Shown here in pieces: positions 19,340 to 28,581 of a DNA stretch of 64,000 nt. The position numbers and the translations under genes were made by a program. The first letter of the stretch is position 1; every line of letters begins with the position of its first letter. The DNA is taken from the NCBI GenBank assembly GCA_016708845.1, contig JADJFB010000005.1, positions 167,490-231,489 of the forward strand, given 5' to 3'. This stretch comes from Bacteroidota bacterium. Lineage in GTDB: Bacteria; Bacteroidota; Bacteroidia; B-17B0; Aurantibacillaceae. The notes under the pieces were generated by a model. It saw nothing but the letters and a program-made list of their open reading frames with translations. It was not told where the DNA came from and made no database searches.

Positions 19340-20101
19340 ATGAGACATACCATCATAATAATCGTCTTACTGTTATTAAAACTATTTGTGAACGCACAAG
19401 TCATAAGCCTTGATATTGATGCTGCTACACCAAGAATGAAATTTGAAAACGGAAAAGATGTGATTGATTTTATGTATCAAAAATACAGACAAGGCCCCTG
19501 CAAAATATATACTTTTTCTCAAAAAAATACCCATTACAGAAACGACAGTATTATTGGACATTCAGAATGGCATGAATACATTGAATTTCCCGACAAATTT
19601 AGAATAGATTTTGGCGATAAAACGGAAGGTAATTATGTGATTTTTAGAAATGACAGTTCTTACAGTTATAGAAAAAACGAACTTAAAAAAACTAAATACG
19701 ATTCTAACATTCTATTACTATTATTAGGAGGAATGTATTACAGAGAACCCGTAGATATTGAAGCTCGTTTGAAAAAGGAAGGATATAAGACTCAAGTATT
19801 ATCTAACCAAAAATGGGATAAACAAGCCGTTTGCGTTATTGGAGCTTTAGAAGGCGATACACTATCAAATCAAATTTGGGTGAGTAAAAAAAATTGGCGA
19901 GTAGTTAGAATCATTGAAAAGATGGATGAAAAAAGTACCATGGATATGACTTTTGATGCTTTTCAAAAGAGCTGCAATGGCTATACCGAAACAAAAGTAA
20001 CCTTTAAAAGAAATGGCAAAATAGAGCAAGTAGAGGAGTATTATGACATCAAAGCTCATGATACCTTGCCAATTGAAGTCTTTTATCCAAAAAAACGATA
20101 A
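19340..20101 (+). CDS. LolA-like periplasmic protein
   Basis: A 253-residue protein starting at ATG 19340 (MRHTIIIIVLLLLKLFVNAQ signal peptide), three bases after the methyltransferase stop. The mature part has the alternating pattern of LolA/LolB half-barrels: EYIEFPDKFRIDFGD, GNYVIFRNDSSYSYRKNEL, LSNQKWDKQAVCVIGAL, NQIWVSKKNWRVVRI. LolA-like proteins carry lipoproteins across the periplasm; Bacteroidota have several such paralogues. There is no lipobox, so it would be soluble. The fold assignment is by pattern only and could be wrong. Confidence 0.55.
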   Translation: MRHTIIIIVLLLLKLFVNAQVISLDIDAATPRMKFENGKDVIDFMYQKYRQGPCKIYTFSQKNTHYRNDSIIGHSEWHEYIEFPDKFRIDFGDKTEGNYVIFRNDSSYSYRKNELKKTKYDSNILLLLLGGMYYREPVDIEARLKKEGYKTQVLSNQKWDKQAVCVIGALEGDTLSNQIWVSKKNWRVVRIIEKMDEKSTMDMTFDAFQKSCNGYTETKVTFKRNGKIEQVEEYYDIKAHDTLPIEVFYPKKR

Positions 20102-20148
20102 TTATATTTTTGTAATCGCATTAATAGTTTAGTTTTGTAACTCAAATA

Positions 20149-20992
20149 ATGTCATCAGAAATTACTATAAATCATACGTCATTCGGCCAATCTTTTAACT
20201 CGGCAGATACCCTGGTTATTGAGTTATCAGAAAATCTAATTCAGTTTTGCGAATTGGAATCTGCACAAAATAAGCCCTTATTTATTTGCGACTATCCTAT
20301 TGAAAATATATTAAAACATACATTAAGCGAACATTTTATAAGTGCTATTAAACATTTTCAATTTTTAAAAAAACAATATCTACACGTTTATATAAATTAT
20401 TTTACTCAGCAGTTTACCTTGTGTCCTACTGCATTTTATAATAGCGATAGCAATCGGTCGATGTTAGAATTTAATACCGGCTCTATCGATAATAAATTAA
20501 TTTTAGTAGATGATGTAACCACAGATATTAAATTAATATATGGGATAGATGAATCATTAAAATCAACTTTAGATTTAATTTTTCCTAACCATCAATTAAA
20601 ACATAGTTTGAGTGTACTCTCCAAACTCATGTTAGTTTCGGAAGAATTAGTAAAAGAACACATCCTTTTTATCTATTCACTCAAATTACATAGAAATTGT
20701 TGTGAAACAAGACCAAAAATTAGTATTAGCAAATCAGTTTTCTATAAAAACACAAGAAGACGTATTATACTATGTTCTTTTTATTTTAGAGCAATATCAA
20801 TTAAATCCTTTAACAGCAAATATTAGTATTGTAGGAAATTTAGATACCAATTCCGAACTAATTACTTCATTAAAAAAGTATATCAAAAACATACGACTGG
20901 CGCTTGGCAACAAAAGCATAAACTGGTCGGGAGTTACAGGCACTCCACAACATTTTAATTACACTTTAATCAATAGATTGTTTTGCGAATAA
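20149..20992 (+). CDS. DUF3822 family protein, one frameshift
   Basis: The first frame (MSSEITINHTSFGQSFNSADTLVIELSE) carries the DUF3822 N-terminus and the second (IVVKQDQKLVLANQFSIKTQEDVLYYVLFILEQ, ending INRLFCE) its C-terminal half. They join through a one-base deletion near 20665-20700. The corrected product is about 281 residues. The family is Bacteroidota-specific, has an actin-like ASKHA-type look (two related halves), and usually sits beside rsmD, as here, with a 10-base overlap. Its biochemical role is unknown. Confidence 0.8.
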
Positions 20993-21525
20993 TTGGCGGT
21001 ACATACAAAGGCAAACAAATAATTGCACCAAAAAACCTACCCGTTAGGCCAACAACCGATTTTGCAAAAGAAGGCTTATTCAATATTTTAAATAATAAAG
21101 TTGACTTTGAAGGTTTAACTGTTTTAGATTTATTTTGTGGAACAGGTAATATTAGTTTAGAGTTTGCTTCGCGTGGTGCACAAAAAATATACGCTATTGA
21201 TAAACACTCGCCATGTTTATATTTTGTTAAAGACACCGCTAAAGCCTTAAAACTAAATTCAATTATAACTGATAGAGCAGATGTTTTTAAATACCTAGAG
21301 AAATCACACTCAACCTATGATGTTATTTTTGCCGATCCACCATACGAATTAGAAAACATTGCTCAAATTCATGACTTAGTATTTACTCACAATCTTTTAA
21401 ACGAAGATGGTTGGCTAATTATTGAGCATGGGCAAAGAACAGATTTAAGTTCTAAAAAAAACTATATGGAAACTCGAAAGTACGGTAATGTTCATTTTAG
21501 TTTTTTCGCTCAATCAATAGAATAA
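20983..21525 (+). CDS. rsmD: 16S rRNA (guanine-966-N2)-methyltransferase
   Basis: A 180-residue class I SAM methyltransferase. It starts MRIIGGTYKGKQI, the RsmD signature, with SAM-binding motif I VLDLFCGTGNISLEFASRG and catalytic motif ADPPYE. RsmD methylates G966 of 16S rRNA. The start is TTG at 20983, overlapping the end of the DUF3822 gene by 10 bases, so translation is probably coupled. Length is typical. coaD, a common next gene, is absent here. Confidence 0.94.
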   Translation: MRIIGGTYKGKQIIAPKNLPVRPTTDFAKEGLFNILNNKVDFEGLTVLDLFCGTGNISLEFASRGAQKIYAIDKHSPCLYFVKDTAKALKLNSIITDRADVFKYLEKSHSTYDVIFADPPYELENIAQIHDLVFTHNLLNEDGWLIIEHGQRTDLSSKKNYMETRKYGNVHFSFFAQSIE

Positions 21526-21591
21526 CATATTTTAGTAAATCATCCCAAAATTAATCTGTAACTAATTGTATATTTGGTATTATACAACTAT

Positions 21592-23004
21592 ATGCGCGTT
21601 TTTCTTTTTCTAATATTAATTATCTCCATAACCTGTAATGCACAAAACATTACAATTAAAGGCAAAGCTGATGCTTCTCATATTGGAAAAGAAGTGATTT
21701 TAAGCGATTTTTCGGATTATGTTACTTACACCAGAACTAAAGAAAGTGCCGATACGGTGGATGCAAATGGTTACTTTGAATTGAAATTACAATCTACCAT
21801 TACCAAACCAATATTAATTAATATTGATAATTTAATCGGTAAAATATATGTTCAACCAAATTTTGTTTACGGCATTTATTTTCCTGGAAAAGATTCTTTA
21901 ACCAATAATCAAGAAGGGACTGAAACCACTGTTGACATTTCTGTTTATGGAAAAGATAGTACAGAATTAAATGCTTTAGTCGTTGATTTTAATACACAGT
22001 ACAATCAATTATTCGTTAATAAAAAAGACGCGTATTTATCTCCTGCTAAACTAAACACGATTTTAGATACATTTTTAGTAACAAGTAAAAAAAGATACGC
22101 TCATATTAAAAATCCCTATTTCAAAAATTATTTAGAATATTCTTTCGCTGATTTCTTTTCAAACATCTCGCGTAGTAAAACCGTATTGTATAAACAGTAT
22201 ATCGACAAAAAACCAATTCTGTATAGTAACTACGAATACATGCAATTTTTTAATACTCATTTTAAAGGCTATTTAAAAGCGTATGCATCTACAAAAAATG
22301 GAGGCAATATTTATAACAGTATTAATGCATTTGCCGATTATAATGATTTAAAAAATCAATTCAAGTCTGATAAATCTATTACCAATGATACCCTTAGAGA
22401 ACTCTTAATTTTAAAAGGCTTAATTGATTTTTACTATAGTTCTGATTTTGATAAAAAGCAAGTACAAAGTGTCATTGAACAATTGCATAGAGAAACCAGA
22501 ATTGAGGAACATAAAAAAATTGCTGGTAATTTATTGCAGTCGGTTTATAAATTGCAACCAGGGGCTCCTGCTCCCGATTTTATAGCTACTGATAAAACAG
22601 GCGCTAGTGTTAATCTTTCAAACTACAAAGGAAAATACATTTACCTTAATTTCTTTTCGACGGAAAGTGATATTAGCATGAAAGAAATGCAAAAAGATAA
22701 TTGATCTGAAGAAAAATTTAGCTACAAGGTTACTTTTGTAAGTGTATGTTTAGATGATAGTACTAAAGCTTTTAAATCATATTTAAAAGCAAACCCTAAA
22801 CAAGATTGGATTATTTTACATCAAACTCAAAATAGTACAGCTAAACAAGCTTATAACATTAAAAACTTCTCTGGATTTTTCTTTATTAATAATTTGATGC
22901 AATTAGCACAATCTCCAGCTTTAATGCCAAGTGAAGGCATTGAATATAAATTCAATGCACTATTCAGAACAAGAAAGAAAAATACAATTATTGGGATTAG
23001 GTAA
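21592..23004 (+). CDS. Thioredoxin-fold (TlpA/AhpC-like) periplasmic protein with in-frame TGA
   Basis: The protein starts MRVFLFLILIISITCNAQ (signal peptide) with an N-terminal domain like the DUF4369/TlpA-associated region (ITIKGKADASHIGKEVILSD). A long helical middle follows, and then a thioredoxin-like domain from about residue 325 (QPGAPAPDFIATDKTG, GKYIYLNFFSTESD). A TGA at 22702-22704 interrupts the frame. The same frame continues without a break (SEEKFSYKVTFVSVCLDD ...) to TAA at 23002, giving 470 codons. The usual CxxC is replaced by STESD, so thiol redox activity is unlikely. Whether TGA is an error or real is unknown. Confidence 0.7.
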
Positions 23005-23015
23005 AATATAAATAA

Positions 23016-23309
23016 TTATTGATTTGATTTATCCTTTCTAATAATCTCATCAATATCTGGAGAAGCATTAATACGTGCATTAAATTCCACTGCACTACCA
23101 CTGTTTTTCCTCGCCCACAAGGCTAATAAAATTCCAGCTATAAGTCCAGTAAGTGTAACAACAATACCTATTGTTAATCCGATATTATCTGTTTTATTTG
23201 CATAAATAACAATACCTATAAACAAACCAATTAATAAAGGAGACAAAACTATTTTCATGAATGAAAAAGCTTCAACTATAACTTCTAATAATTTAAGCAA
23301 TTTATTCAC
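23016..23309 (-). CDS. Small two-span membrane protein, unknown function
   Basis: A 97-residue protein with two hydrophobic helices: residues 19-37 (MKIVLSPLLIGLFIGIVIY) and residues 46-66 (IGIVVTLTGLIAGILLALWA). A charged C-terminal tail follows (ARINASPDIDEIIRKDKSNQ). It starts one base after the ctaA stop codon, so the two are very likely one operon. A link to terminal-oxidase assembly is only inferred from position. The family is not recognised. Confidence 0.68.
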   Translation of the reverse strand: MNKLLKLLEVIVEAFSFMKIVLSPLLIGLFIGIVIYANKTDNIGLTIGIVVTLTGLIAGILLALWARKNSGSAVEFNARINASPDIDEIIRKDKSNQ

Positions 23310-23310
23310 A

Positions 23311-24378
23311 TTAATTTTTCTTAAACGTATGAAAAATTAAATACACACTCGTTGCAAATAAAAAGAAAGCGCCAGTTTGGTGTAATACACCTAACACAAC
23401 TGGAACGTGATATAATAAAGTCAAAACTCCCAAAATAAATTGTAGAGTAACTCCATAAATTAAAAAAGTAACACCACGATATTGTGATGTATTTAATTTC
23501 AATTTAGATGACTTATACCAAATCACACATAAAACAACACAAACTAAAACAGCTAACATCCGGTGCATAAACTGAATACCGCTAGCGTTTTCCATTAGAT
23601 TAGCAAACATACTATCTTTCATCATCACTTGTTCTGGCATCCACTCATTACCCATCTTTGGCCAAGTATTAAATATTTGTCCTGGGCGAATTTTAGCCGC
23701 ATCGCCTTCCACATAACCTGCTGTAAAAGCCCCATAAATAATTTGAATAATTAGTAGCACAAAAAAAGAAACAGACCACCATTTTAATTTACTTCCATCA
23801 TTTGTGGTTGTTGAGATTGCCGAAGCATCCTCATGAGGATTTAATAATTGAAGTGCAAACCAAAATGTAAATGCAAATAATGTAAATGCACTCATCAAAT
23901 GTGTAGCTAATCTAAAATGACTTACCGCAGGTTTTGCTTGCAAACCACTATATACCATCCACCAACCAATAACGGCCTGCATCGCTCCCATAAAAAACAA
24001 TAAGATTAGAGACGGCAGCATTTGTTTATTAATTTTTTTACGAATAATTAAAATAATCAAACCAATAGCAAATACATACATCATGGTGCGACCAACCATA
24101 CGGTGAAAATATTCCCAAAAAAAGATGTGCTTAAATTCAGGTAATTGCATACTATAGTTAACCTTAATAAACTCTGGGCTTTGCTGATATTTAGCAAAAC
24201 GTTCCAACCAAGCTTCTTCAGATAATGGAGGCATCGAGCCCATAAAACTCCAATCGGTAATAGATAGGCCCGAATGCGTTAAACGTGTTATACATCCAAT
24301 AACAACCATTAAATAAACCAAGGCGCAGCCAGTAAGAAGCCAATAAATAACTGCTTTATTTGAATTTTGAGAAATCAT
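23311..24378 (-). CDS. ctaA: Heme A synthase (COX15/CtaA family)
   Basis: A 355-residue polytopic membrane protein that converts heme O to heme A for cytochrome oxidases. Family motifs are present: GCITRLTHSGLSITDW near the N-terminus, EYFHRMVGR, HFRLATHLM, FMHRMLAV and LHQTGAFFLF. The four His in these segments are the expected heme ligands. About eight transmembrane helices are visible. It is co-transcribed with the small membrane protein downstream. It implies an aa3-type oxidase in the organism. Confidence 0.93.
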   Translation of the reverse strand: MISQNSNKAVIYWLLTGCALVYLMVVIGCITRLTHSGLSITDWSFMGSMPPLSEEAWLERFAKYQQSPEFIKVNYSMQLPEFKHIFFWEYFHRMVGRTMMYVFAIGLIILIIRKKINKQMLPSLILLFFMGAMQAVIGWWMVYSGLQAKPAVSHFRLATHLMSAFTLFAFTFWFALQLLNPHEDASAISTTTNDGSKLKWWSVSFFVLLIIQIIYGAFTAGYVEGDAAKIRPGQIFNTWPKMGNEWMPEQVMMKDSMFANLMENASGIQFMHRMLAVLVCVVLCVIWYKSSKLKLNTSQYRGVTFLIYGVTLQFILGVLTLLYHVPVVLGVLHQTGAFFLFATSVYLIFHTFKKN

Positions 24379-24450
24379 AGAGAATAAATTTGCCTACAAA
24401 CTTACTAAGCATTTGCTTAATATTATCATAAAAACACTTGAAAAAAGCAA

Positions 24451-24478
24451 TTGTTTTAAAATAAAAATCTTACTTTTA
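24451..24478 (+). promoter_or_regulatory. Probable promoter of the rmlA-type gene
   Basis: TTG (24451-24453) and TACTTTTA (24471-24478) are 17 bases apart, a near match to the Bacteroidota consensus with A in place of the last G. The ATG follows 23 bases later. Support is weaker than for the rimP and acpP promoters. Confidence 0.4.
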
Positions 24479-24500
24479 AAGCACTAAAATTAAACTAAAA

Positions 24501-25367
24501 ATGAAAGGTATTATATTAGCTGGAGGCTCAGGAACTCGTTTACATCCGTTAACATTGGCAATGAGTAAACAAATGATGCCTATTTATGATAAACCCATGA
24601 TTTACTATCCACTATCTGTATTGATGATGGCTGGTATTAATGAAATTCTAATTATCTCTACCCCAACCGATTTACCAAATTTTGAACGCTTATTAGGAAC
24701 TGGAGAGCAATTAGGCTGTAAGTTTACTTATGCTGTTCAAGAAGTTCCTAATGGTTTAGCGCAAGCTTTTGTCATTGGCGAAAAATTTATTGGTAACGAT
24801 AAAGTAGCTTTAGTATTAGGCGATAATATTTTTTATGGGGTTGGTTTAGGCCGAATGCTCCAAAAAATTAATAATCCTGATGGTGGTGTTGTATTTGCAT
24901 ATCATGTAAGCGACCCTGAACGATATGGTGTAGTAGATTTTGACAAAGATTTTAATGTCTTATCAATTGAAGAAAAACCTACCGAACCAAAATCAAATTA
25001 TGCAGTACCAGGTTTATATTTTTACGACAACTCAGTAGTTGAAATTGCAAAAACATTAAAACCATCTCCTCGTGGAGAATATGAAATTACTGACGTTAAC
25101 AAAGAATACTTAAAACGTAAACAGTTAAAAGTTTCCATTCTGGACAGAGGAACAGCTTGGTTAGATACTGGCACTTTTGCCTCATTAATGCAAGCTGGTC
25201 AGTTTGTGCAAGTAATTGAAGAACGTCAAGGTTTAAAAATCGGTTGTATTGAGGAAATTGCTTTTAAAATGGGGTTCATTACAAAAGAACAATTAATTAA
25301 AATAGCGACTCCATTAACTAAAAGTGGCTATGGAACATACTTACTAAAAATGGCAGAAGCCAAATAA
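24501..25367 (+). CDS. rfbA: Glucose-1-phosphate thymidylyltransferase (RmlA/RfbA type)
   Basis: A 288-residue nucleotidyltransferase making dTDP-glucose from dTTP and glucose-1-phosphate, the first step to dTDP-rhamnose and related surface sugars. It has the signature MKGIILAGGSGTRLHPLT, the DKPMIYYPLSVLM segment, the metal-site LVLGDNIFYG, and the C-terminal GTAWLDTGT. Length is typical of the short form. No rfbB, C or D lie in this window. It begins a forward run of genes to 29756. Confidence 0.94.
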   Translation: MKGIILAGGSGTRLHPLTLAMSKQMMPIYDKPMIYYPLSVLMMAGINEILIISTPTDLPNFERLLGTGEQLGCKFTYAVQEVPNGLAQAFVIGEKFIGNDKVALVLGDNIFYGVGLGRMLQKINNPDGGVVFAYHVSDPERYGVVDFDKDFNVLSIEEKPTEPKSNYAVPGLYFYDNSVVEIAKTLKPSPRGEYEITDVNKEYLKRKQLKVSILDRGTAWLDTGTFASLMQAGQFVQVIEERQGLKIGCIEEIAFKMGFITKEQLIKIATPLTKSGYGTYLLKMAEAK

Positions 25368-25376
25368 TTTATTCCT

Positions 25377-26360
25377 GTGCAAGCATACTCGTCTTTATTT
25401 ACCATTTTAAATCAAGCCATTGATGAACAACAAGTTTCTTTAGGTAAAGCTAAGCCTCAGGAAATGTATGAACCAATGAGCTATATTCTTGGCCTTGGTG
25501 GCAAACGCGTTCGTCCTTTATTAACTTTAGTTGGCTGTGATTTGTTTGACGCCGATCCAAAAGAAGCCATTCATGCAGCCTTAGCTGTAGAATTATTTCA
25601 CAACTTTTCTTTAATACACGATGATATTTTAGACAATGCTCCATTGAGAAGAGGAAATACAACTGTTCACGAAAAATGGAATCACAACATTGCTTTATTA
25701 AGTGGTGATGGCATGATGGTAAAAGCCTTTGAAGTGCTTGCCAAATCAAACAAAGTTCATGTTCCACAATTACTTAATTTGTTTTCAAAAACAGGATTAG
25801 AAGTATGCGAAGGTCAACAATATGACATGAACTTTGAAACACAAGACAATGTAAGTGTTGAAAATTACATACACATGATTACCTACAAAACAGCTGTATT
25901 ATTAGGCTGTAGCTTACAAATGGGTGCCATTTGTGCAGGTACATCAGAGCAAAGTCAGCAACATTTATACGAATTTGGAAAACACGTTGGGATTGCTTTT
26001 CAAATTTTAGATGATGTGTTGGATGTGTATGCCGATGATGAAAAATTCGGCAAACAAGTGGGGGGCGATATCATCTCTAACAAAAAAACCTTTATGCTAT
26101 TAGATGCATTTGAGTTAGCTAATGAAGCTCAAACTAAAGAATTAAATAACTTATTATTCTCTAAGGAAATTTCAAATTCAGAAAAAGTAAAACAAGTAAC
26201 TGCTCTTTACAATACTTTAGGAGTAAAAGAATTGGCTATCAAAGAAGCTAATAAGCACACAGATATAGCTTTAAAACATTTGGAAGAATTAGAAGCGAAT
26301 ACCGCTAAAAAGAATGATTTGAAAGAATTTGCCTTGCATTTATTAAATAGAGAAGTATAA
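25377..26360 (+). CDS. All-trans polyprenyl diphosphate synthase
   Basis: A 327-residue isoprenoid synthase with the two Asp-rich motifs that bind Mg-diphosphate: DDILDNAPLRRG and DDVLDVYADDEKFGK. It also has the GGKRVRP motif near residue 38. It probably makes the side chain of menaquinone or a longer prenyl diphosphate; chain length cannot be read safely. It starts at GTG 25377, 9 bases after the rmlA-type gene, and is 2 bases from the thioesterase gene downstream. Confidence 0.92.
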   Translation: MQAYSSLFTILNQAIDEQQVSLGKAKPQEMYEPMSYILGLGGKRVRPLLTLVGCDLFDADPKEAIHAALAVELFHNFSLIHDDILDNAPLRRGNTTVHEKWNHNIALLSGDGMMVKAFEVLAKSNKVHVPQLLNLFSKTGLEVCEGQQYDMNFETQDNVSVENYIHMITYKTAVLLGCSLQMGAICAGTSEQSQQHLYEFGKHVGIAFQILDDVLDVYADDEKFGKQVGGDIISNKKTFMLLDAFELANEAQTKELNNLLFSKEISNSEKVKQVTALYNTLGVKELAIKEANKHTDIALKHLEELEANTAKKNDLKEFALHLLNREV

Positions 26361-26362
26361 CC

Positions 26363-26800
26363 ATGGAACTGCACGAACTTTTATCTTCATACATTCACAA
26401 GCTTAAAATACAAGTTCGTTTTAAGGATATTGATAAACAAGGGCATGTCAATAATGCTAATCACATTACTTATTTTGAAACAGCTCGTGTAGAATATTTT
26501 AAAGATGTTTTCAGAAATAGTATTGATTGGGTTAAAACAGGAATGATTTTAGCCAATACAGAAATCACTTATAAACGTCCTATTTTATTAGAAGACGAGG
26601 TGTATTGTTATACAAAAATCACTCGTTTTGGCACCAAAAGCTTTGAAATTGAAAACGTTTTAACTATTGAAGACGAGCATAATAAATACTTATGCGCTTA
26701 TGGTAAAAGTACTTTAGTTTGTATTAATTACGAAACCAAAGAAACCATTGAAGTCCCACAAAAATGGGTGGATTCCGTAAAATCTTACGAGAAAATCTAA
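26363..26800 (+). CDS. Acyl-CoA thioesterase (YbgC/4-hydroxybenzoyl-CoA type hotdog)
   Basis: A 145-residue single hotdog domain. The active-site loop KDIDKQGHVNNANHITYFE and the following ETARVEYF are typical of the YbgC-like family. Such enzymes hydrolyse short- or medium-chain acyl-CoA or acyl-ACP esters. It begins two bases after the prenyl synthase stop, so the two are co-transcribed. The substrate is not predictable. Confidence 0.88.
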   Translation: MELHELLSSYIHKLKIQVRFKDIDKQGHVNNANHITYFETARVEYFKDVFRNSIDWVKTGMILANTEITYKRPILLEDEVYCYTKITRFGTKSFEIENVLTIEDEHNKYLCAYGKSTLVCINYETKETIEVPQKWVDSVKSYEKI

Positions 26801-26880
26801 TCTTATTATTACTTTAAATTAACTGTAATTACTATTAAATTGCAATATTTTTGCTATTTTTACCTTATTACTTTTTTATT

Positions 26881-27861
26881 ATGAAGACATTAGTAGAAGG
26901 ATTTACTAAACAATTACAAGAAGCGTTAGACATTGCAAATGCGGCAGTTTTAACTAAAAAAAATAATATCCAAAATATAGTAGTTACTGGTTTAGGAGGT
27001 TCTGGAATTGGAGGTACTATTTTATCTGAATTAGTTCAGTCAGAATGCCCAGTTCCTATTATTATTAATAAAGATTATTTTTTACCTGAATTTGTAAATA
27101 CAAATTCGTTGGTAATTATTTCATCATATAGCGGCAATACAGAAGAAACATTATCTGCTATGAAGCAGGCCATTGATAAAAACGCACAAATTGTTTGCGT
27201 GACTAGTGGTGGCGAAGTTCGTGCTATTGCTGAGAAATATAAATTTGATACGATTATTATTCCTGGAGGACATCCTCCGCGTTCTTGCATAGGATACTCA
27301 TTAGTGCAATTATTTAAAATAGTTCAGTTTAATGGATTTGTAAAAACAGATTTATTACATCAAGTAAAAACAAGTATTGCACTATTAGATAATGAAAAAG
27401 AAGCTATTAAAGTTGAATCAGCTATTATTGCAAAAAAGTTATTGAATAAAATACCTGTAATATATTCTTTAGGTTCTTGTGAAGGTGCAGCTGTAAGATT
27501 CAGGCAACAAATAAACGAAAACAGTAAAATGTTATGCTGGCATCATACTTTACCTGAAATGAATCATAATGAATTAGTAGGTTGGGTAGAGAAAAATGAT
27601 GCATTAGCAGTTGTTACATTCAGAACATCTTTTGATTATGAAAGAACCATTAAACGTTACGATATTTGTAAAACTTTATTTGCAAAGTATAGTCATTCTG
27701 TGACAGATATTACTGCAAGAGGAACATCTAAAGTTGAACAATTCTTTTATTTAATAAATATCGGAGATTGGATTAGCTGCTACATCGCTGATTTAAAAAA
27801 CATTGATGCGGTAGAAGTAAATGTAATTACCAATTTAAAAAATGAATTAGCTAAAAGCTAA
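26881..27861 (+). CDS. Bifunctional phosphoglucose/phosphomannose isomerase
   Basis: A 326-residue SIS-domain isomerase, starting at ATG 26881 (MKTLVEGFTKQLQEALDIAN). It has the phosphosugar-binding segments VVTGLGGSGIGGTILSEL, IISSYSGNTEETL and IPGGHPPRSCIGYS. The catalytic-region motif MNHNELVGW and the C-terminal GDWISCYIADLKNIDAVEV are characteristic of this family rather than of classical Pgi. It interconverts glucose-6-P or mannose-6-P with fructose-6-P. TATTTTTG at 26846-26853 is promoter-like. Confidence 0.93.
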   Translation: MKTLVEGFTKQLQEALDIANAAVLTKKNNIQNIVVTGLGGSGIGGTILSELVQSECPVPIIINKDYFLPEFVNTNSLVIISSYSGNTEETLSAMKQAIDKNAQIVCVTSGGEVRAIAEKYKFDTIIIPGGHPPRSCIGYSLVQLFKIVQFNGFVKTDLLHQVKTSIALLDNEKEAIKVESAIIAKKLLNKIPVIYSLGSCEGAAVRFRQQINENSKMLCWHHTLPEMNHNELVGWVEKNDALAVVTFRTSFDYERTIKRYDICKTLFAKYSHSVTDITARGTSKVEQFFYLINIGDWISCYIADLKNIDAVEVNVITNLKNELAKS

Positions 27862-27873
27862 AAATAACTCACA

Positions 27874-28581
27874 TTGAATAAACAAGTACTTTTTAAAGAC
27901 CTTGGCCTTATGGATTATAAAGCCTGTTGGGACTTTCAAGAAAGTTTATTTAATGAAACCATTTCTCAAAAAATTTCCAATAGAAATTTACAACCTCAAG
28001 AACAAATTGAAACAAAAAATCATTTGCTGTTTGTAGAACATCCGCACGTTTATACATTAGGTAAAAGTGGTGATGCCTCTCATTTATTAATTAATGATAA
28101 TCAGCTTGAAGAAAAGCAGGCAACTTATTACAAAATAAATCGAGGTGGAGATATTACTTACCATGGTCCAGGACAATTAGTTGGTTATCCAATTTTAGAC
28201 CTAGATCATTTTTTTACAGACATTCATAAATATTTACGTTTACTAGAGGAAACCATTATTTTAACTTTAGATGAATACGGCATTAAAGCTGGAAGAAGCA
28301 AAGGAGAAACTGGTGTATGGTTAGATGAAGATAATGTGTTTAAGGCTCGTAAAATTTGTGCTATGGGAGTGCGTTGCAGTCGTTGGGTAACCATGCATGG
28401 CTGGGGCTTTAATGTAAATGCAAATTTAGATTACTTTAAAAATATTATTCCTTGTGGCATACAGGATAAAGCTGTGACGAGTTTAAATAAAGAATTAGGT
28501 CAAGAGGTTAATATGCCAGAAATAAAAGCAAAACTAAAAAAACATTTCAGTTCCTTATTTGAATGCCAAATTATTGAATGA
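27874..28581 (+). CDS. lipB: Octanoyl-[ACP]:protein N-octanoyltransferase LipB
   Basis: A 235-residue enzyme that moves octanoate from ACP to lipoyl domains. Motifs are RGGDITYHGPGQLVGYPILD, Lys160 in KARKICAMGVR and the catalytic Cys194 in IIPCGIQDKAVTSL. The start is TTG 27874. The last codon region overlaps the ATG of the next gene (28578). Length is normal. Confidence 0.95.
   Translation: MNKQVLFKDLGLMDYKACWDFQESLFNETISQKISNRNLQPQEQIETKNHLLFVEHPHVYTLGKSGDASHLLINDNQLEEKQATYYKINRGGDITYHGPGQLVGYPILDLDHFFTDIHKYLRLLEETIILTLDEYGIKAGRSKGETGVWLDEDNVFKARKICAMGVRCSRWVTMHGWGFNVNANLDYFKNIIPCGIQDKAVTSLNKELGQEVNMPEIKAKLKKHFSSLFECQIIE

Noticed and set aside
22702..22704. Selenocysteine at the in-frame TGA
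   Set aside because: The TGA is not at the thioredoxin active-site position, and I see no clear stem-loop of SECIS type right after it. A miscalled or mutated sense codon is simpler.
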